Below are positions 40,943-51,406 of a DNA stretch of 64,000 nt, piece after piece. Below the pieces are notes generated by a model. The model did no database searches. It was not told the origin of the DNA and was given only the letters and a program-made list of their open reading frames with translations. A program made the translations under genes and the position numbers. Source of the DNA: Rhodococcus sp. SMB37 (GTDB taxonomy: Bacteria > Actinomycetota > Actinomycetes > Mycobacteriales > Mycobacteriaceae); assembly GCF_004345605.1 (NCBI RefSeq), contig NZ_SLVY01000002.1, positions 248,001 to 312,000 of the forward strand, given 5' to 3'. Each line of letters begins with the position of its first letter. Positions within the stretch are counted from its first letter, which is position 1.

Positions 40943-41440
40943 ATGGCCCGAGCACGTCGTACTACCCCCGTGTCGTCCCGCGCGGTGACGCGACGCGGTC
41001 GCGGAATCCGCGGACCGCTGTTTCCTCACGACCTGCCGGCATGGAAGTCGCGGGCCGAGAAGTTCGACCTCCTGGTGCTCAGCGCGTTCGCGCCGATCGA
41101 CGCTCAGTGGCACGACCGGTTGACGAAACTCGATCTCGCGGTCGACGACGTTCCGAAGATTCGCGCACGCGACCCCGACTCGGTGAACTGGCCCGACGAG
41201 GTCGTCGCCGACGGGCCGGTCCCGCTGTCGCGACTCGTCCCCGCGGGCATCGACCGTCGCGGCGCCGCGACTCGCGCCAGGATCGTGTTGTTCCGTCGTC
41301 CGCTCGAGCTCCGCGCGGAGGATCCTGACGATCTCACCGACCTCGTTCACGACGTCCTCGTCCACCAGGTCGCGACCTACCTCGGACTCGAACCTGAGGT
41401 AGTCGATCCGGAACTCGGCGATCTCGGCGACGAGAACTGA
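40943..41440 (+). CDS. Metallopeptidase-family protein lacking the zinc motif (Rv3259-like)
   Basis: A 165-residue protein. The place where relatives have HExxH reads VLVHQVATYLGL, so Glu and the second His are lost and zinc binding is doubtful. The N-terminus is basic (MARARRTTPVSSRAVTRRGRG). ATG 40943. It corresponds by position to Rv3259. A perfect terminator follows after 18 bp. Confidence 0.75.
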   Translation: MARARRTTPVSSRAVTRRGRGIRGPLFPHDLPAWKSRAEKFDLLVLSAFAPIDAQWHDRLTKLDLAVDDVPKIRARDPDSVNWPDEVVADGPVPLSRLVPAGIDRRGAATRARIVLFRRPLELRAEDPDDLTDLVHDVLVHQVATYLGLEPEVVDPELGDLGDEN

Positions 41441-41458
41441 GCGAGCAGGGCCGCACGC

Positions 41459-41502
41459 GATGAAGGCCGGGCATTCGGTTGCCCGAGTACCCGGCCTTCA
41501 TC
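41459..41502. terminator. Bidirectional terminator before whiB2
   Basis: Perfect 13-bp arms GATGAAGGCCGGG and CCCGGCCTTCATC enclose an 18-base loop. It lies between the convergent Rv3259-like and whiB2 genes. Confidence 0.85.
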
Positions 41503-41566
41503 GCACATCGCGTCCGGACACAAATGGATCGAGCCCGTACTCCCCGTACCGGGCCGGACCCGACCG

Positions 41567-41914
41567 TCAGACGATGCCGCGCTTGAGGCGCCGCCGTTCC
41601 CTTTCGGACAGCCCACCCCAGATTCCGAAACGTTCGTCGTGAGCAAGGGCATACTCGAGACACTCGTCACGAACTTCACACCCCAGGCAGATGCGCTTCG
41701 CTTCCCGCGTCGAACCACCCTTTTCAGGGAAGAACGCCTCCGGGTCGGTCTGTGCGCACAGTGCACGTTCCTGCCACTGCTCCTCGACGTCCGCCGAATC
41801 ACCAAACCCTGTAATCAATTGCAGAATCGGTGTGCCGCTGTCGGAATCGTCGCAGCCACTCTCGACTGCAGTATCGATCCGAGAGATCTCGAAAACTTCG
41901 CGCTCGTCGGCCAT
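41567..41914 (-). CDS. whiB2: WhiB2 (WhmD-type) iron-sulfur regulator
   Basis: 115 residues; the mycobacterial homologue controls septation. Cluster cysteines in ALCAQTDP, RICLGCEVRDECLEYA (C-x2-C-x5-C), then FGIWGG and basic ERERRRLKRG tail. An acidic N-terminal extension is longer than in WhiB1. ATG 41914 has AGGAGG upstream. It is divergent from cofD; the 257-bp gap should hold both promoters. Confidence 0.93.
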   Translation of the reverse strand: MADEREVFEISRIDTAVESGCDDSDSGTPILQLITGFGDSADVEEQWQERALCAQTDPEAFFPEKGGSTREAKRICLGCEVRDECLEYALAHDERFGIWGGLSERERRRLKRGIV

Positions 41915-42171
41915 CCTCCGCCTCCTCACCTGCAGCGCCGCAACTTTCGCGGATCGGGATCTTTCTGCCATCCCCCGAATCTTGTTCGAATGCGACGTCG
42001 TCGCAATCGATCCCGATCCGGAAACCCGGAATGACACATATGTGATTAGACACGCCGGGCGTGTCGCGGTCAAGCGGAATGGATTTTCTCGCTTACGATC
42101 GACGACTTTGCAATTTCTTGGTTTAGGACGGCGCTCGACGGGGTACCACGCGCACCACATAGGCTGGCCCC

Positions 42172-43161
42172 GTGAATGTGACTGTATTGGTCGGAGGTGT
42201 CGGCGGTGCCCGTTTCCTCACAGGGTTGCGAAAACTTCTCGACATCGCACCGGGCTCGGACATCGACCCCGACGCGCCGCATCGGATCACCGCCATCGTC
42301 AACGTCGGCGACGACGTGTGGATGCACGGACTGAGGATCTGTCCCGATCTCGATACATGCATGTACACCCTCGGCGACGGAATCGACACCGAGCGCGGTT
42401 GGGGCCGCAAGGCCGAAACCTGGAATGCCAAGGAAGAACTCGCGGCATACGGAGCAGACCCCGACTGGTTCGGTCTCGGCGACCGCGACATCGCCACCCA
42501 CCTGATCCGCACGAGAATGCTGCGCACAGGATATCCGCTCTCCGCCGTCACCGAAGCGCTGTGCACGCGATGGAAGCCCGGCGTGACATTGCTCCCGGCA
42601 TCCGACGACCGCAGCGAGACCCACGTCGTGATCACCGACCCCGCCGACGGTAATCAGCGTGCAATCCACTTCGAGGAATGGTGGGTGCGTCACCGCGCAC
42701 AGGTACCCACCCACAGCTTTGCCCACATCGGCGCAGACGAAGCAAGACCCGCACCGGGTGTCCTCGACGCCATCGAATCCGCCGACGTGGTCGTTCTCGC
42801 GCCGTCGAACCCTGTCGTCAGCGTCGGCGCGATCCTCGCCGTTCCTGGCATCCGCGGCGCACTACGGACGACGAAGGCGAAGGTCATCGGCCTGTCCCCC
42901 GTCGTCGGCGGCATGCCACTGCGCGGCATGGCCGACGCGTGCCTCGACGTGATCGGAGTCGACACCACTGCAGAGGCCGTGGGCCGACACTACGGAGCGC
43001 GTAGCGGCACCGGAATCCTCGACGGCTGGCTCGTGCATTCGACCGATGACGCCGATGTCCCCGGCGTCCAGGTGCGGAGCGTGCCGCTCCTCATGTCCGA
43101 CCCCGACGCGACTGCCGAAATGGCACGTGCCGCACTGGAACTCGCCGGAGTGCAATTGTGA
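42172..43161 (+). CDS. cofD: Phosphoenolpyruvate transferase FbiA/CofD
   Basis: Joins the activated phosphoenolpyruvate (or lactyl) group to 7,8-didemethyl-8-hydroxy-5-deazariboflavin in F420 synthesis. 329 residues with the glycine-rich start [20 protein letters not shown] and the segment GIRGAL. GTG 42172. Stop overlaps the fbiB start. First gene of cofD-fbiB-nudix. Confidence 0.94.
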   Translation: MNVTVLVGGVGGARFLTGLRKLLDIAPGSDIDPDAPHRITAIVNVGDDVWMHGLRICPDLDTCMYTLGDGIDTERGWGRKAETWNAKEELAAYGADPDWFGLGDRDIATHLIRTRMLRTGYPLSAVTEALCTRWKPGVTLLPASDDRSETHVVITDPADGNQRAIHFEEWWVRHRAQVPTHSFAHIGADEARPAPGVLDAIESADVVVLAPSNPVVSVGAILAVPGIRGALRTTKAKVIGLSPVVGGMPLRGMADACLDVIGVDTTAEAVGRHYGARSGTGILDGWLVHSTDDADVPGVQVRSVPLLMSDPDATAEMARAALELAGVQL

Positions 43162-44531
43162 TGCCCGCAGACAGCACGACCGGCACCCCCGTGCGTGATC
43201 ACGCACCCGGCGGACCTCTCGAGATCCGGCCGGTCACCGGACTACCCGAGTTCCGACCCGGCGACGACCTCGCAGCCGCCCTCGTCGCTGCCGCACCGTG
43301 GCTCGCCGACGGCGACATCCTGGTGATCACCAGCAAAATCCTGTCGAAGACCGAGGGCCGTATCGTCCCCTCACCCACCGACCCCGACGCGCGCGACGCA
43401 CTCCGGCGACGCCTCGTCACACAGGAAGCGGTGCGGGTGCTCGCTCAGAAGGGACGCACCCTGATCACCGAGAACAAGCTCGGGATCGTGCAGGCCGCGT
43501 CGGGAATCGACGGCTCCAACGTCGACGGCGCGGAACTCGCGCTCCTACCCGAGAATCCCGATGCCAGCGCCGCAGCACTGCGCACCCGGATCTCCGAACT
43601 ACTCGGAGTCACCGTCGGCGTCGTGGTCACCGACACCATGGGCCGGGCGTGGCGTATGGGCCAGACCGACGCAGCGATCGGATCGGCCGGGCTACCGGTC
43701 CTCCACGGCTACGAGGGCTCCCACGACTCGCAGGGCAACGAACTCATGGTCACGTCCGTCGCACTCGCCGACGAGATCGCGGCCGCTGGAGATCTCGTCA
43801 AGGGCAAACTCGGCGGAGTCCCCGTCGCGGTGGTGCGCGGGCTCGACCTACCCGACGACGGTTCCACCGCGCGGGCACTCGTGCGCGGCGGCGAGGACGA
43901 CCTGTTCTGGCTCGGCACCGCCGAAGCACTCGAACGGGGCCGCCGTGAAGCACTGCTGCTGCGCCGTTCGATTCGGGAGTTCTCCGCCGATCCTGTCGAT
44001 CCCGAAGACCTGCGCGACGCCGTCGCCGAAGCCCTCACCGCGCCGGCGCCCCACCACACCCGCCCGGTCCGGTTCGTGTGGGTGCGCACCGAGCAGGTCC
44101 GCCGCCGGCTCCTCGATCGGATGCGCGACCGCTGGGCCGACGATCTCGCGGGCGACGGACTCGATCCCGTCGCCATCGAACGCCGTCTCGCACGCGGATC
44201 GATCCTCTACGACGCTCCCGAAGTACTGGTGCCGTTCTGGGTCCCCGACGGAGCCCACGAGTATCCGGACGCGCGCCGCACCGCCGCTGAAGCCACGATG
44301 TTCACCGTCGCGGCAGGCGCGGCCGTGCAGGGATTACTCGTCGCACTCGCGACACGCGGCCTGGGAAGCTGCTGGATCGGCTCGACGATCTTCGCCCCCG
44401 ACGTCGTGCGTGAGGAACTCGATCTCCCCGACGACTGGTCGCCGCTCGGCGCGATCGCGGTGGGATATCCGAATGACGAGCCGCAACCGCGCGAAGCCAC
44501 TGATCCCGGCGACGCCCTGCGGGAGCTGTGA
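43158..44531 (+). CDS. fbiB: F420-0:gamma-glutamyl ligase / FMN-dependent dehydratase FbiB
   Basis: 457 residues of two fused enzymes. N-terminal CofE-like ligase (about 1-250; [33 protein letters not shown]) adds glutamates to F420-0. C-terminal nitroreductase-like FMN domain ([17 protein letters not shown] onward) reduces dehydro-F420. Start at GTG 43158, overlapping cofD; ATG 43161 is equivalent. The fusion is characteristic of actinobacteria. Confidence 0.95.
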   Translation: MMPADSTTGTPVRDHAPGGPLEIRPVTGLPEFRPGDDLAAALVAAAPWLADGDILVITSKILSKTEGRIVPSPTDPDARDALRRRLVTQEAVRVLAQKGRTLITENKLGIVQAASGIDGSNVDGAELALLPENPDASAAALRTRISELLGVTVGVVVTDTMGRAWRMGQTDAAIGSAGLPVLHGYEGSHDSQGNELMVTSVALADEIAAAGDLVKGKLGGVPVAVVRGLDLPDDGSTARALVRGGEDDLFWLGTAEALERGRREALLLRRSIREFSADPVDPEDLRDAVAEALTAPAPHHTRPVRFVWVRTEQVRRRLLDRMRDRWADDLAGDGLDPVAIERRLARGSILYDAPEVLVPFWVPDGAHEYPDARRTAAEATMFTVAAGAAVQGLLVALATRGLGSCWIGSTIFAPDVVREELDLPDDWSPLGAIAVGYPNDEPQPREATDPGDALREL

Positions 44532-45085
44532 TCGTGTCGGCCGATTCCCTGCACGCGTCCGCACTCGAGAGGCTCGACGCGTGGCACACCGATTCGGTGG
44601 ACGCAGAGTCCCTGCGGCACACGATGCTCGCGTTCCTCGACTCCGCGCCCGGCGGCTGTCTGCGCTCCCACGTTCCCGGCCATATCACCGCGTCGTCGCT
44701 CGTGCTCGACACAGATCACCGCAATGTGCTGCTCACACTGCATCCGCGGGTCGGCAGGTGGATCCAGCTGGGTGGGCACTGTGAGGAGAGCGACGAGACC
44801 GTCGTCGATGCCGCGCTGCGCGAGGCCCGCGAAGAATCGGGCATCGACGAACTCATGATCGATCCGAACGTGCTCTCGGCGCATACGCACCCGATCACGT
44901 GCTCGCTCGGCGTACCCACACGGCATCTCGACCTGAGGTTCCTCGTGATCGCACCGGTGGGTGCAGTACCGGTGCGCAGCGACGAGTCGACAGACCTGCA
45001 GTGGTGGCCGATCGACGCGTTGCCGACCGACGCCGAACACGAGACGATCGACCACCTCGTACGGCTCGCTGCTGCTCGGCGCTGA
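44528..45085 (+). CDS. NUDIX hydrolase
   Basis: 185 residues. The Nudix box runs [10 protein letters not shown]...REAREESGI (near residues 77-100), with the metal-binding E residues intact. Overlaps the fbiB stop as GTGA, so translation is coupled; GTG 44534 is possible. Substrate unknown: a nucleotide sugar or oxidised nucleotide is typical. It converges on the SGNH hydrolase gene. Confidence 0.85.
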   Translation: MIVSADSLHASALERLDAWHTDSVDAESLRHTMLAFLDSAPGGCLRSHVPGHITASSLVLDTDHRNVLLTLHPRVGRWIQLGGHCEESDETVVDAALREAREESGIDELMIDPNVLSAHTHPITCSLGVPTRHLDLRFLVIAPVGAVPVRSDESTDLQWWPIDALPTDAEHETIDHLVRLAAARR

Positions 45086-45108
45086 TCCGCGTCCGGTCTG
45101 CCGACGCG

Positions 45109-45894
45109 CTACAGGTCGATAGGTGCCGGCACCGGGCGCTTCGGGGCGATCCCGTCGCCCGACGATTCGCGTCGGACCCGTCGCCCCACCCACGGCACGA
45201 GGAACTCACGCGCCCACTTGGCGTCGGCCCGACGCTGCTCGGGGCGCGCAACGACCGGGGCGGGCCCGAGATCTACGGGCTCGATCCGGTGCTGCGCTCC
45301 CAACGCATCCAACACCCGGATCGCCATGTTGCGGTGTCCTTCCGGCGACATGTGCAAGCGATCGAAGTCCCACATGCGGTAGTCCCGGTATTCACCGAAC
45401 CGCCAATAATCGACGAGCGTCGCACCATGGCGGTCGGCGACCCCCCGGACGAGTTCGTTGTAGATGGCGACCCGTCCCCGCAGGTGCCGGAACACCGGGG
45501 CCCAGCCGACGTCGTACGCCGTCCACATCAGCACCCGGGCGCCGGTGCCGGTAAGCGCGGCGATCGCCTCCTCGTACTGCGCGACGAGCACATCGAGATC
45601 CAGGCCGGGCCGCATGATGTCGTTGCCGCCCGCATAGATCGTCACGAGGTCGGGTTCGAGTGCAAGTGCAGCATCGAGCTGTTCGTCGAGGATCTGCCGG
45701 AGCAACCGTCCGCGGATCGCGAGGTTGGCATAGCCGAATCCGTCGTTGCCGCGAGCGAGCTGCTCGGCGACACGATCGGCCCACCCGCGCACGCCGTTCG
45801 GGCGGGTGGGATCGTCATCCCCCACTCCCTCGGTGAACGAATCCCCCAGCGCCACATACTTCCTGTAGGTCATGGCGTTGTCGATATCAGACAT
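45109..45894 (-). CDS. SGNH/GDSL family hydrolase
   Basis: About 261 residues. GDSFTEG near residue 16 holds the catalytic Ser, the oxyanion loop is YAGGNDI and the Asp/His block is DRLHMSPEGH. No signal peptide, so cytosolic. Chosen start ATG 45894, overlapping the manC stop by 8 bases; ATG 45873 is possible. Substrate unknown, an ester of a lipid or sugar. Last gene of the rmlD-wbbL-manC run on this strand. Confidence 0.85.
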   Translation of the reverse strand: MSDIDNAMTYRKYVALGDSFTEGVGDDDPTRPNGVRGWADRVAEQLARGNDGFGYANLAIRGRLLRQILDEQLDAALALEPDLVTIYAGGNDIMRPGLDLDVLVAQYEEAIAALTGTGARVLMWTAYDVGWAPVFRHLRGRVAIYNELVRGVADRHGATLVDYWRFGEYRDYRMWDFDRLHMSPEGHRNMAIRVLDALGAQHRIEPVDLGPAPVVARPEQRRADAKWAREFLVPWVGRRVRRESSGDGIAPKRPVPAPIDL

Positions 45895-46972
45895 CGGTGC
45901 TGAACCGGATCCCTCCATCCGGGATCTGGACGCCGGGCCACACCCGCGCGCCACGCAGCAGTTCGCAGCGCGCACCGATGTCGGCACCGTCGCCGATCAC
46001 ACCGTCGCGGATCAACGCGCGCGGACCCACCCGCACACCGAATCCGACGATCGTCCGCTCGATCACCGCACCGGCCTCGACCCGCGCACCGTCGAAGATC
46101 ACTGCACCGTCGAGGCGGGCACCCGCACCGATCTCGGCGCCGCGGCCGACCACCGTACCCCCGATGAGCAACGCACCCGGAGCGACGGACGCACCGGGGT
46201 GCACCAGCGACTCGCCACGCTGCCCGGGCAACGCCGGCGACGGAGCGATCCCGCGCACCAGATCCGCCGAACCACGCACGAAGTCCTCCGGGGTGCCCAT
46301 GTCACGCCAGTACGCGGCATCCACGTGACCGAAGAGCTTCTTGCCCTCTGTCAGCAGCGCGGGGAACACCTCACGCTCGACCGACACCGGACGACCCTCG
46401 GGAATCGCCTCGATGATCTCGCGGCGGAACACGTAGCAGCCCGCGTTGATCTGATCGGTCGGCGGATCCTGCGTCTTCTCCAGGAAGGCCGTGACGCGAC
46501 CATCTGCGTCGGTCGGCACACAACCGAACGCGCGGGGATCACCCACACGGACGAGGTGCAAGGTGACGTCGGCCTCGGTGCGAACGTGGGTGTCGAGCAC
46601 GGCACCGAGATCGGTTCCGCCGAGCACGTCCCCGTTGAACACCATGACGTTCTCGGCGCGAAGCTTCGGCAGCACGTTGCGGATGCCGCCGCCCGTCCCG
46701 AGCGGCTCTGTCTCGGTGACGTACTCGATTTCGAGACCGAGATCGGATCCGTCCGCGAAGTGTTCCTCGAAGACCTCCGCCTTGAACGACGTGCCGAGCA
46801 CCACGTGCTTGATGCCCGCCTCGCGAATCCGCGCGAGCAGGTGTGTCAGGAACGGCAGTCCCGCGGTGGGCAGCATCGGCTTCGGCGCCGACAATGTCAG
46901 CGGGCGAAGCCTCGTCCCCTGCCCGCCGACCAGGATCACCGCGTCGGTATGCGGTGCGGCAGCACTCGTCAT
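45887..46972 (-). CDS. manC: Mannose-1-phosphate guanylyltransferase (Rv3264c/RmlA2-like)
   Basis: 361 residues: nucleotidyltransferase with GGQGTRLRPLTLSAPKPMLP, the FNGDVLGG metal loop and a left-handed beta-helix C-terminus (VHPGASVAPGALLIGGTVVG repeats). Produces GDP-mannose from mannose-1-P; annotated in mycobacteria as ManB or RmlA2. It overlaps wbbL by four bases (ATGA). With manA and manB here it completes the route to GDP-mannose. Confidence 0.88.
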   Translation of the reverse strand: MTSAAAPHTDAVILVGGQGTRLRPLTLSAPKPMLPTAGLPFLTHLLARIREAGIKHVVLGTSFKAEVFEEHFADGSDLGLEIEYVTETEPLGTGGGIRNVLPKLRAENVMVFNGDVLGGTDLGAVLDTHVRTEADVTLHLVRVGDPRAFGCVPTDADGRVTAFLEKTQDPPTDQINAGCYVFRREIIEAIPEGRPVSVEREVFPALLTEGKKLFGHVDAAYWRDMGTPEDFVRGSADLVRGIAPSPALPGQRGESLVHPGASVAPGALLIGGTVVGRGAEIGAGARLDGAVIFDGARVEAGAVIERTIVGFGVRVGPRALIRDGVIGDGADIGARCELLRGARVWPGVQIPDGGIRFSTDV

Positions 46973-47898
46973 GATTTCCCCTGTTTCTCGTCGAAATCGG
47001 TCCCCTCATGACCGACCTTGCCTGCATCGCGCTCGCGCACGGCCGAAGCAACCGCCAGCTTGGATCTCACCGCGAGACCACCGCGCAGCGCCCAGCGCAG
47101 CGGCGCCTGCCACGGATGCGGGTGTCGATCGGCCTGGAACCGGTACGCACTCTCATGATGCGCCGGAAGCATCAGTTCCGGGTGACGTCCCGCCGCGTGC
47201 CCCTTCGCGTGGGTGACTTCGGCGGACGGAACGTAGACGTTGTGCCATCCGGCGCGCCCGAGACGATCACCGAGGTCCACGTCCTCCATGTACATGAAGT
47301 ATCGGGAATCGAATCCGTCGACGGTGTCGAACGCGGCACGACGAAGGAGCAGGCAGGACCCGGAAAGCCATCCGACGGGTCGCTCACTGATCGCTTCGTT
47401 CTCCTGGCGGTAGCGCTGCGTCCACGGGTTCGTGGGCCATACCGTTCCGAGCAGTGCGTGGCCGGCACCGGACGACAACGTCGGCACCGTGCGCGCGGAC
47501 GGATAGATGCTCCCGTCCGGTTCACGGATCAGGGGCCCCAGCGAACCGGCGCGCGGCCACCGTTGCGCCGCCTCCAGGAGCGTGTCCAGTGAGCCCGGAC
47601 TCCAGCGGACGTCGGGATTGGCGACCACCACGAACTCTGCCGACCCGTCGATCTCGGCAACCGCACGGTTGACTGCGCCGCCGTAACCGATGTTGCCCCC
47701 GGTATGCAGCAGGGTGACGTTCGAATGCACCAGCGCTGCCGCTTCCGGCGCGCCGTCGGTCGAACCGTTGTCGGCCATGATCACCCGGGTGCGCTGCGAC
47801 GTCGCCGTCGTGAGCGAAGTCAGAAAGTTCTCGAGGTGCTCGCCGGGCGAGTAGGTCACCGTCACCACGGCCAGCGTCGAATCCACGCGCGCAACCAT
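46969..47898 (-). CDS. wbbL: Rhamnosyltransferase WbbL
   Basis: 309 residues of glycosyltransferase family 2. Attaches rhamnose to decaprenyl-PP-GlcNAc, making the linker of arabinogalactan to peptidoglycan. AVVTVTYSPGEHLENFL at the start, ADNGSTDG and VANPDVRW (DxD-like), then GWLSGSCLLLRRAAFDTVDGF and MYMEDVDLGDRLG. ATG 47898. It corresponds to Rv3265c. Confidence 0.93.
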   Translation of the reverse strand: MVARVDSTLAVVTVTYSPGEHLENFLTSLTTATSQRTRVIMADNGSTDGAPEAAALVHSNVTLLHTGGNIGYGGAVNRAVAEIDGSAEFVVVANPDVRWSPGSLDTLLEAAQRWPRAGSLGPLIREPDGSIYPSARTVPTLSSGAGHALLGTVWPTNPWTQRYRQENEAISERPVGWLSGSCLLLRRAAFDTVDGFDSRYFMYMEDVDLGDRLGRAGWHNVYVPSAEVTHAKGHAAGRHPELMLPAHHESAYRFQADRHPHPWQAPLRWALRGGLAVRSKLAVASAVRERDAGKVGHEGTDFDEKQGKS

Positions 47899-47945
47899 AG
47901 CGGCCGAAGCGTTGTGCGACGAGTCACAGGCGGACTTCGCCGGGC

Positions 47946-48812
47946 TCACCCCGACGCATCCAGTGCGGCGAGCGCTGCACTCAACGCTTCCCGCCACGGC
48001 CGGAGCGGAGTGAGACCGGCCGCCGACCATGCCTGCCCGTCCAGTACCGAGTACGCAGGACGCGGAGCCGGGCGGACGAACTCGTCGCTCGTGCACGGGT
48101 GGACCCGTTCCGGATCTGCGCCGACACCGTCGAAGACTGCACGAGCCAGGTCGTACCACGTAGCCTCACCCGCGTTGGTCGCGTGCAGAATCCCACCCGG
48201 TACCGGATCGAAGTCGGCGCGGGTGGCGAGTTCGAGCAGGCCCGCAGCGAGGTCGCGGGCATAAGTAGGGCATCCGACCTGGTCGTCGACGACGCGCACG
48301 GTGTCGCGGTCACGTTCGAGACGTCGCATCGTCGCGACGAAATCGTTTCCGTCGCCGGTGTAGACCCATGCGGTCCGCACGATGTGCGCGGACGGCAGGG
48401 CCGCGAGGACGGCCTGCTCACCGAGCAGCTTGGTCCGTCCGTAGGCGCTACAGGGGCCGGTGGGCGCATCGACCGGGTACGGCTGTGTGGCGTCTCCGGC
48501 GAACACGTAGTCGGTGGACACGTGGATCAGGGTTGCACCGACGTCGGCGCAGACCCGGGCGAGCACTTCCGGTCCGTGCCCGTTGACCGCCGTGGCCGCT
48601 TCCTCGTCGGTCTCCGCCGCGTCGACCGCGGTGTATGCGGCGCAGTTGATCACCACCGACCCCGGCGCGACGGCGCCGACCACCGATGCGTCGTCGGTGA
48701 TGTCGATCTCGGCGGAGCCCGCGCCACGAATCGGAATTCCGGAGGAGGTCGCAAGGTCGATCACATGGCGGCCGAGCTGGCCGTGGGCCCCGGTCACAAG
48801 AACGTTACGCAC
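47946..48812 (-). CDS. rmlD: dTDP-4-dehydrorhamnose reductase
   Basis: Last step of dTDP-rhamnose synthesis. 288 residues: Rossmann start VLVTGAHGQLGRHV, catalytic STDYVF, and SAYGRTKLLGE (YxxxK). GTG 48812 chosen as start, since the longer frame is rich in Arg and unlikely. Its product is used by WbbL downstream; the gap of 47 bp suggests one operon with wbbL and manC. Confidence 0.93.
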   Translation of the reverse strand: MRNVLVTGAHGQLGRHVIDLATSSGIPIRGAGSAEIDITDDASVVGAVAPGSVVINCAAYTAVDAAETDEEAATAVNGHGPEVLARVCADVGATLIHVSTDYVFAGDATQPYPVDAPTGPCSAYGRTKLLGEQAVLAALPSAHIVRTAWVYTGDGNDFVATMRRLERDRDTVRVVDDQVGCPTYARDLAAGLLELATRADFDPVPGGILHATNAGEATWYDLARAVFDGVGADPERVHPCTSDEFVRPAPRPAYSVLDGQAWSAAGLTPLRPWREALSAALAALDASG

Positions 48813-48911
48813 CTGTTCGAGTCTGGCACGCCGGTGTCGAACACGCCCGTCGAGGAATTCCACCAGTAACCTTCATCGAGTACCCGGACGCCAGTCGAAG
48901 GAGGATCGCAC

Positions 48912-50579
48912 GTGCCGTCAGAGCCGCCCCGCCGAAGGACCAGGGCGCGCCCCAGCACGGACGAGCGGCGTAGGACGCGTCCGACGGGCGCGTCGTCCCG
49001 GCCCGTACGAGAGGGAAACGCCTCCCGGCGCCCGGCCGGTGAACGCGCGAGGCCCCAGGCCACCCAAGGGGTGTCACGGGTGTTCACGGGCCGGCCGCGC
49101 CAATTCGCTGCCGCGATCGCCGCCGCACTCGTCCTGATCGCCACGGGCGTCGGATGGCGCACCTACGATTCGTTCGCGTCGTCGCTCGCATCGGTGGAAG
49201 GTCTCAACCTCGGAAACGGCACGGACGGTGCCCTCGACATCCTCCTGGTGGGTACCGACAGCCGCACCGACGCGCACGGCAACCCCCTGTCGCAGCGCGA
49301 ACTCGACGCATTGCGCGCCGGTGAAGAGGTCGCCAACAACACCGACACCATCATCTTGATCCGGGTGCCCAACGACGGAAGCTCCGCGACGGCCATCTCC
49401 ATCCCCCGCGACACGTACGTCGAAGTCCCGGACATCGGAATGTCCAAGATCAACGCCGCGTACGGCGCAACGAAGGAACTCGCACGGCTCGAGGCCGTCG
49501 AGTCCGGTGAAGACGAGGCCGCGGTCGAGGAAACCTCCACGAAAGCAGGCCGGGACGCATTGATCGAATCGGTCGCGGACCTGACCGGCGTGACGGTCGA
49601 TCACTACGCCGAGGTCGGTCTGCTCGGGTTCGTCCTGCTCACCGACGCGGTCGGCGGCGTCGATGTGTGCCTGAACGCCCCGGTGGACGAACCGATGTCG
49701 GGCGCCCGTTTCACGGCAGGGGAACAGACCCTGCAGGGGTCCGACGCACTGAGCTTCGTCCGCCAGCGTCACGACCTGCCGCGTGGCGATCTCGATCGGA
49801 TCGTGCGGCAGCAGGTGTTCATGGCCTCGCTCGTGCAGAAGGTTCTCAGCGCGAAGACGTTGAGCAATCCGTCGAAGGTGGGGCAGCTGACCGCTGCGGT
49901 GCAACGCTCGGTGGTGCTCGATTCGGATTGGGACATCGTGCAACTCGCTACCCAGATGCAGGATCTCGCGGGTGGTGCGGTGCAGTTCTCGACGATCCCG
50001 GTGCAGGACATCAATGCGATGACCGACTACGGCGAGTCCGTCGTTCAGGTCGATCCGGACGAGGTGCGTGAGTATGTGGCCGGCCTGGTCGGCGCGGACT
50101 ACGACGGGTCCGAGACAACCACCACCAGCGACACGCCGACCCCCGACATCGACCCGTCGACCGTGACCGTGAACGTCTCCAACGCCGGCAGCGTGTCCGG
50201 GTTGGCATCCGAGGTGTCGCTGGCGATGAGTTCCGAAGGTTACGTCGAGGGTATGGTCGGCAACTACGAGGGCGGCACGATGTCCTCGACCACTCTGTAC
50301 GCCGCCGACCCCGACTCCGACGAAGCACTCGCCGTCGCAGCCGCGCTCGGAGATGTCGACATCGACTACGACCCGAACCTCCCGTCCGGAACCGTCGAGG
50401 TGGTGCTCGCCGACGACTACACCGGCCCCGGTTCGTCGTCCTACTCCGGATCGAGCTCAGGATCCACGTCGGACACGACGACGCAATCCGATGTGGTGCC
50501 GGCGGGTGAGTCGGCGACCCCGGCCCCGGCCGCACCGCCCATCGACGCCGGGTCCGACGGACCGCGCTGCGTCAACTGA
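48912..50579 (+). CDS. cpsA: LytR-CpsA-Psr (LCP) ligase, CpsA-type
   Basis: 555 residues. Basic disordered N-terminus, one membrane anchor (FAAAIAAALVLIATGVG, about residues 64-80), then the LCP domain. DILLVGTDSRTD, RVPNDGSS-AISIPRDTYVEV and the arginine-rich RQRHDLPRGDLDRIVRQQ bind the polyprenyl pyrophosphate. A LytR_C domain and a low-complexity Ser/Thr tail end the protein. It transfers arabinogalactan to peptidoglycan; the divergent position beside rmlD-wbbL fits (Rv3267). Confidence 0.93.
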   Translation: MPSEPPRRRTRARPSTDERRRTRPTGASSRPVREGNASRRPAGERARPQATQGVSRVFTGRPRQFAAAIAAALVLIATGVGWRTYDSFASSLASVEGLNLGNGTDGALDILLVGTDSRTDAHGNPLSQRELDALRAGEEVANNTDTIILIRVPNDGSSATAISIPRDTYVEVPDIGMSKINAAYGATKELARLEAVESGEDEAAVEETSTKAGRDALIESVADLTGVTVDHYAEVGLLGFVLLTDAVGGVDVCLNAPVDEPMSGARFTAGEQTLQGSDALSFVRQRHDLPRGDLDRIVRQQVFMASLVQKVLSAKTLSNPSKVGQLTAAVQRSVVLDSDWDIVQLATQMQDLAGGAVQFSTIPVQDINAMTDYGESVVQVDPDEVREYVAGLVGADYDGSETTTTSDTPTPDIDPSTVTVNVSNAGSVSGLASEVSLAMSSEGYVEGMVGNYEGGTMSSTTLYAADPDSDEALAVAAALGDVDIDYDPNLPSGTVEVVLADDYTGPGSSSYSGSSSGSTSDTTTQSDVVPAGESATPAPAAPPIDAGSDGPRCVN

Positions 50580-50615
50580 TCGATTCCGCACCGACTCCCG
50601 AGAACGAGGTTTTCC

Positions 50616-51326
50616 GTGACCACCCTGACTACAGCCCTGCTCGACCCGATCCTCGCATCCGATCCCGCAGGCCCGCGCATCACGTGGTACGACGATGCCA
50701 CCGGCGCTCGGATCGAACTGTCCGCACTCACGCTCGCAAACTGGGCAGCCAAGACCGCCAACATGATCCGCGACGAGTTCGGGGTGCTACCCGGCAGCCG
50801 GGTAGCAGTCCTGCTGCCCGCACATTGGCAGAGCGCAGCGGTCCTGCTCGGTGCATGGTGGGCAGGCACCGAGGTGGTTCTCGACGCCGACCCCGACGCG
50901 GATCTCGCGCTCGTCACCCCGGACCGGCTCGACGAGGTCGACGACGTCGCAGAGGTGGCGGCGCTGTCATTGGACGCATTCGGCCGCCCCGTCCCCGACC
51001 TACCCCCGGGCGTCACCGACTACGCCACGAATGTGCGGCTGCACGGCGACCAGTTCCGGCCCTCCGGCGCCGGCGACACCGCGCTCGGTGGCCGCACGGT
51101 CTCCGACGTGCTCGACGCTGCGAAGGCGTCAGCGTCGCGATCCGGGATCACCGGCACCGACCGTGTGCTGTCGAGCCGAACCTGGACCACGGTCGACGAA
51201 CTCGTGGACGGGTTGCTCTCGGTGCTCTCCGTCGGCGCTTCCCTTGTCCAGGTGAGCAATCCCGATCCCGCCGCGCTCGAACGTCGTGTCGCGAGCGAGA
51301 AGATCACCACGCGATTGGACGCATGA
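50616..51326 (+). CDS. TIGR03089-family protein (Rv3268-like)
   Basis: 236 residues resembling the N-terminal part of AMP-dependent synthetases (LANWAAKTANMIRDEFG, VAVLLPAHWQSAAVLLGAWWAGTEVV), but lacking the P-loop and C-terminal catalytic parts. Thus probably not an adenylating enzyme. Known as the actinobacterial TIGR03089 family; role unknown. GTG 50616, 36 bp after cpsA, so probably cotranscribed. Confidence 0.8.
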   Translation: MTTLTTALLDPILASDPAGPRITWYDDATGARIELSALTLANWAAKTANMIRDEFGVLPGSRVAVLLPAHWQSAAVLLGAWWAGTEVVLDADPDADLALVTPDRLDEVDDVAEVAALSLDAFGRPVPDLPPGVTDYATNVRLHGDQFRPSGAGDTALGGRTVSDVLDAAKASASRSGITGTDRVLSSRTWTTVDELVDGLLSVLSVGASLVQVSNPDPAALERRVASEKITTRLDA

Positions 51327-51406
51327 CACACCTGTACTGCGCCACCGGAAGTGCAGTCGGTCCCGTGCTGTAGTCTCCTTGCCGGAGTCGACACGTAGGG
51401 GGATTC

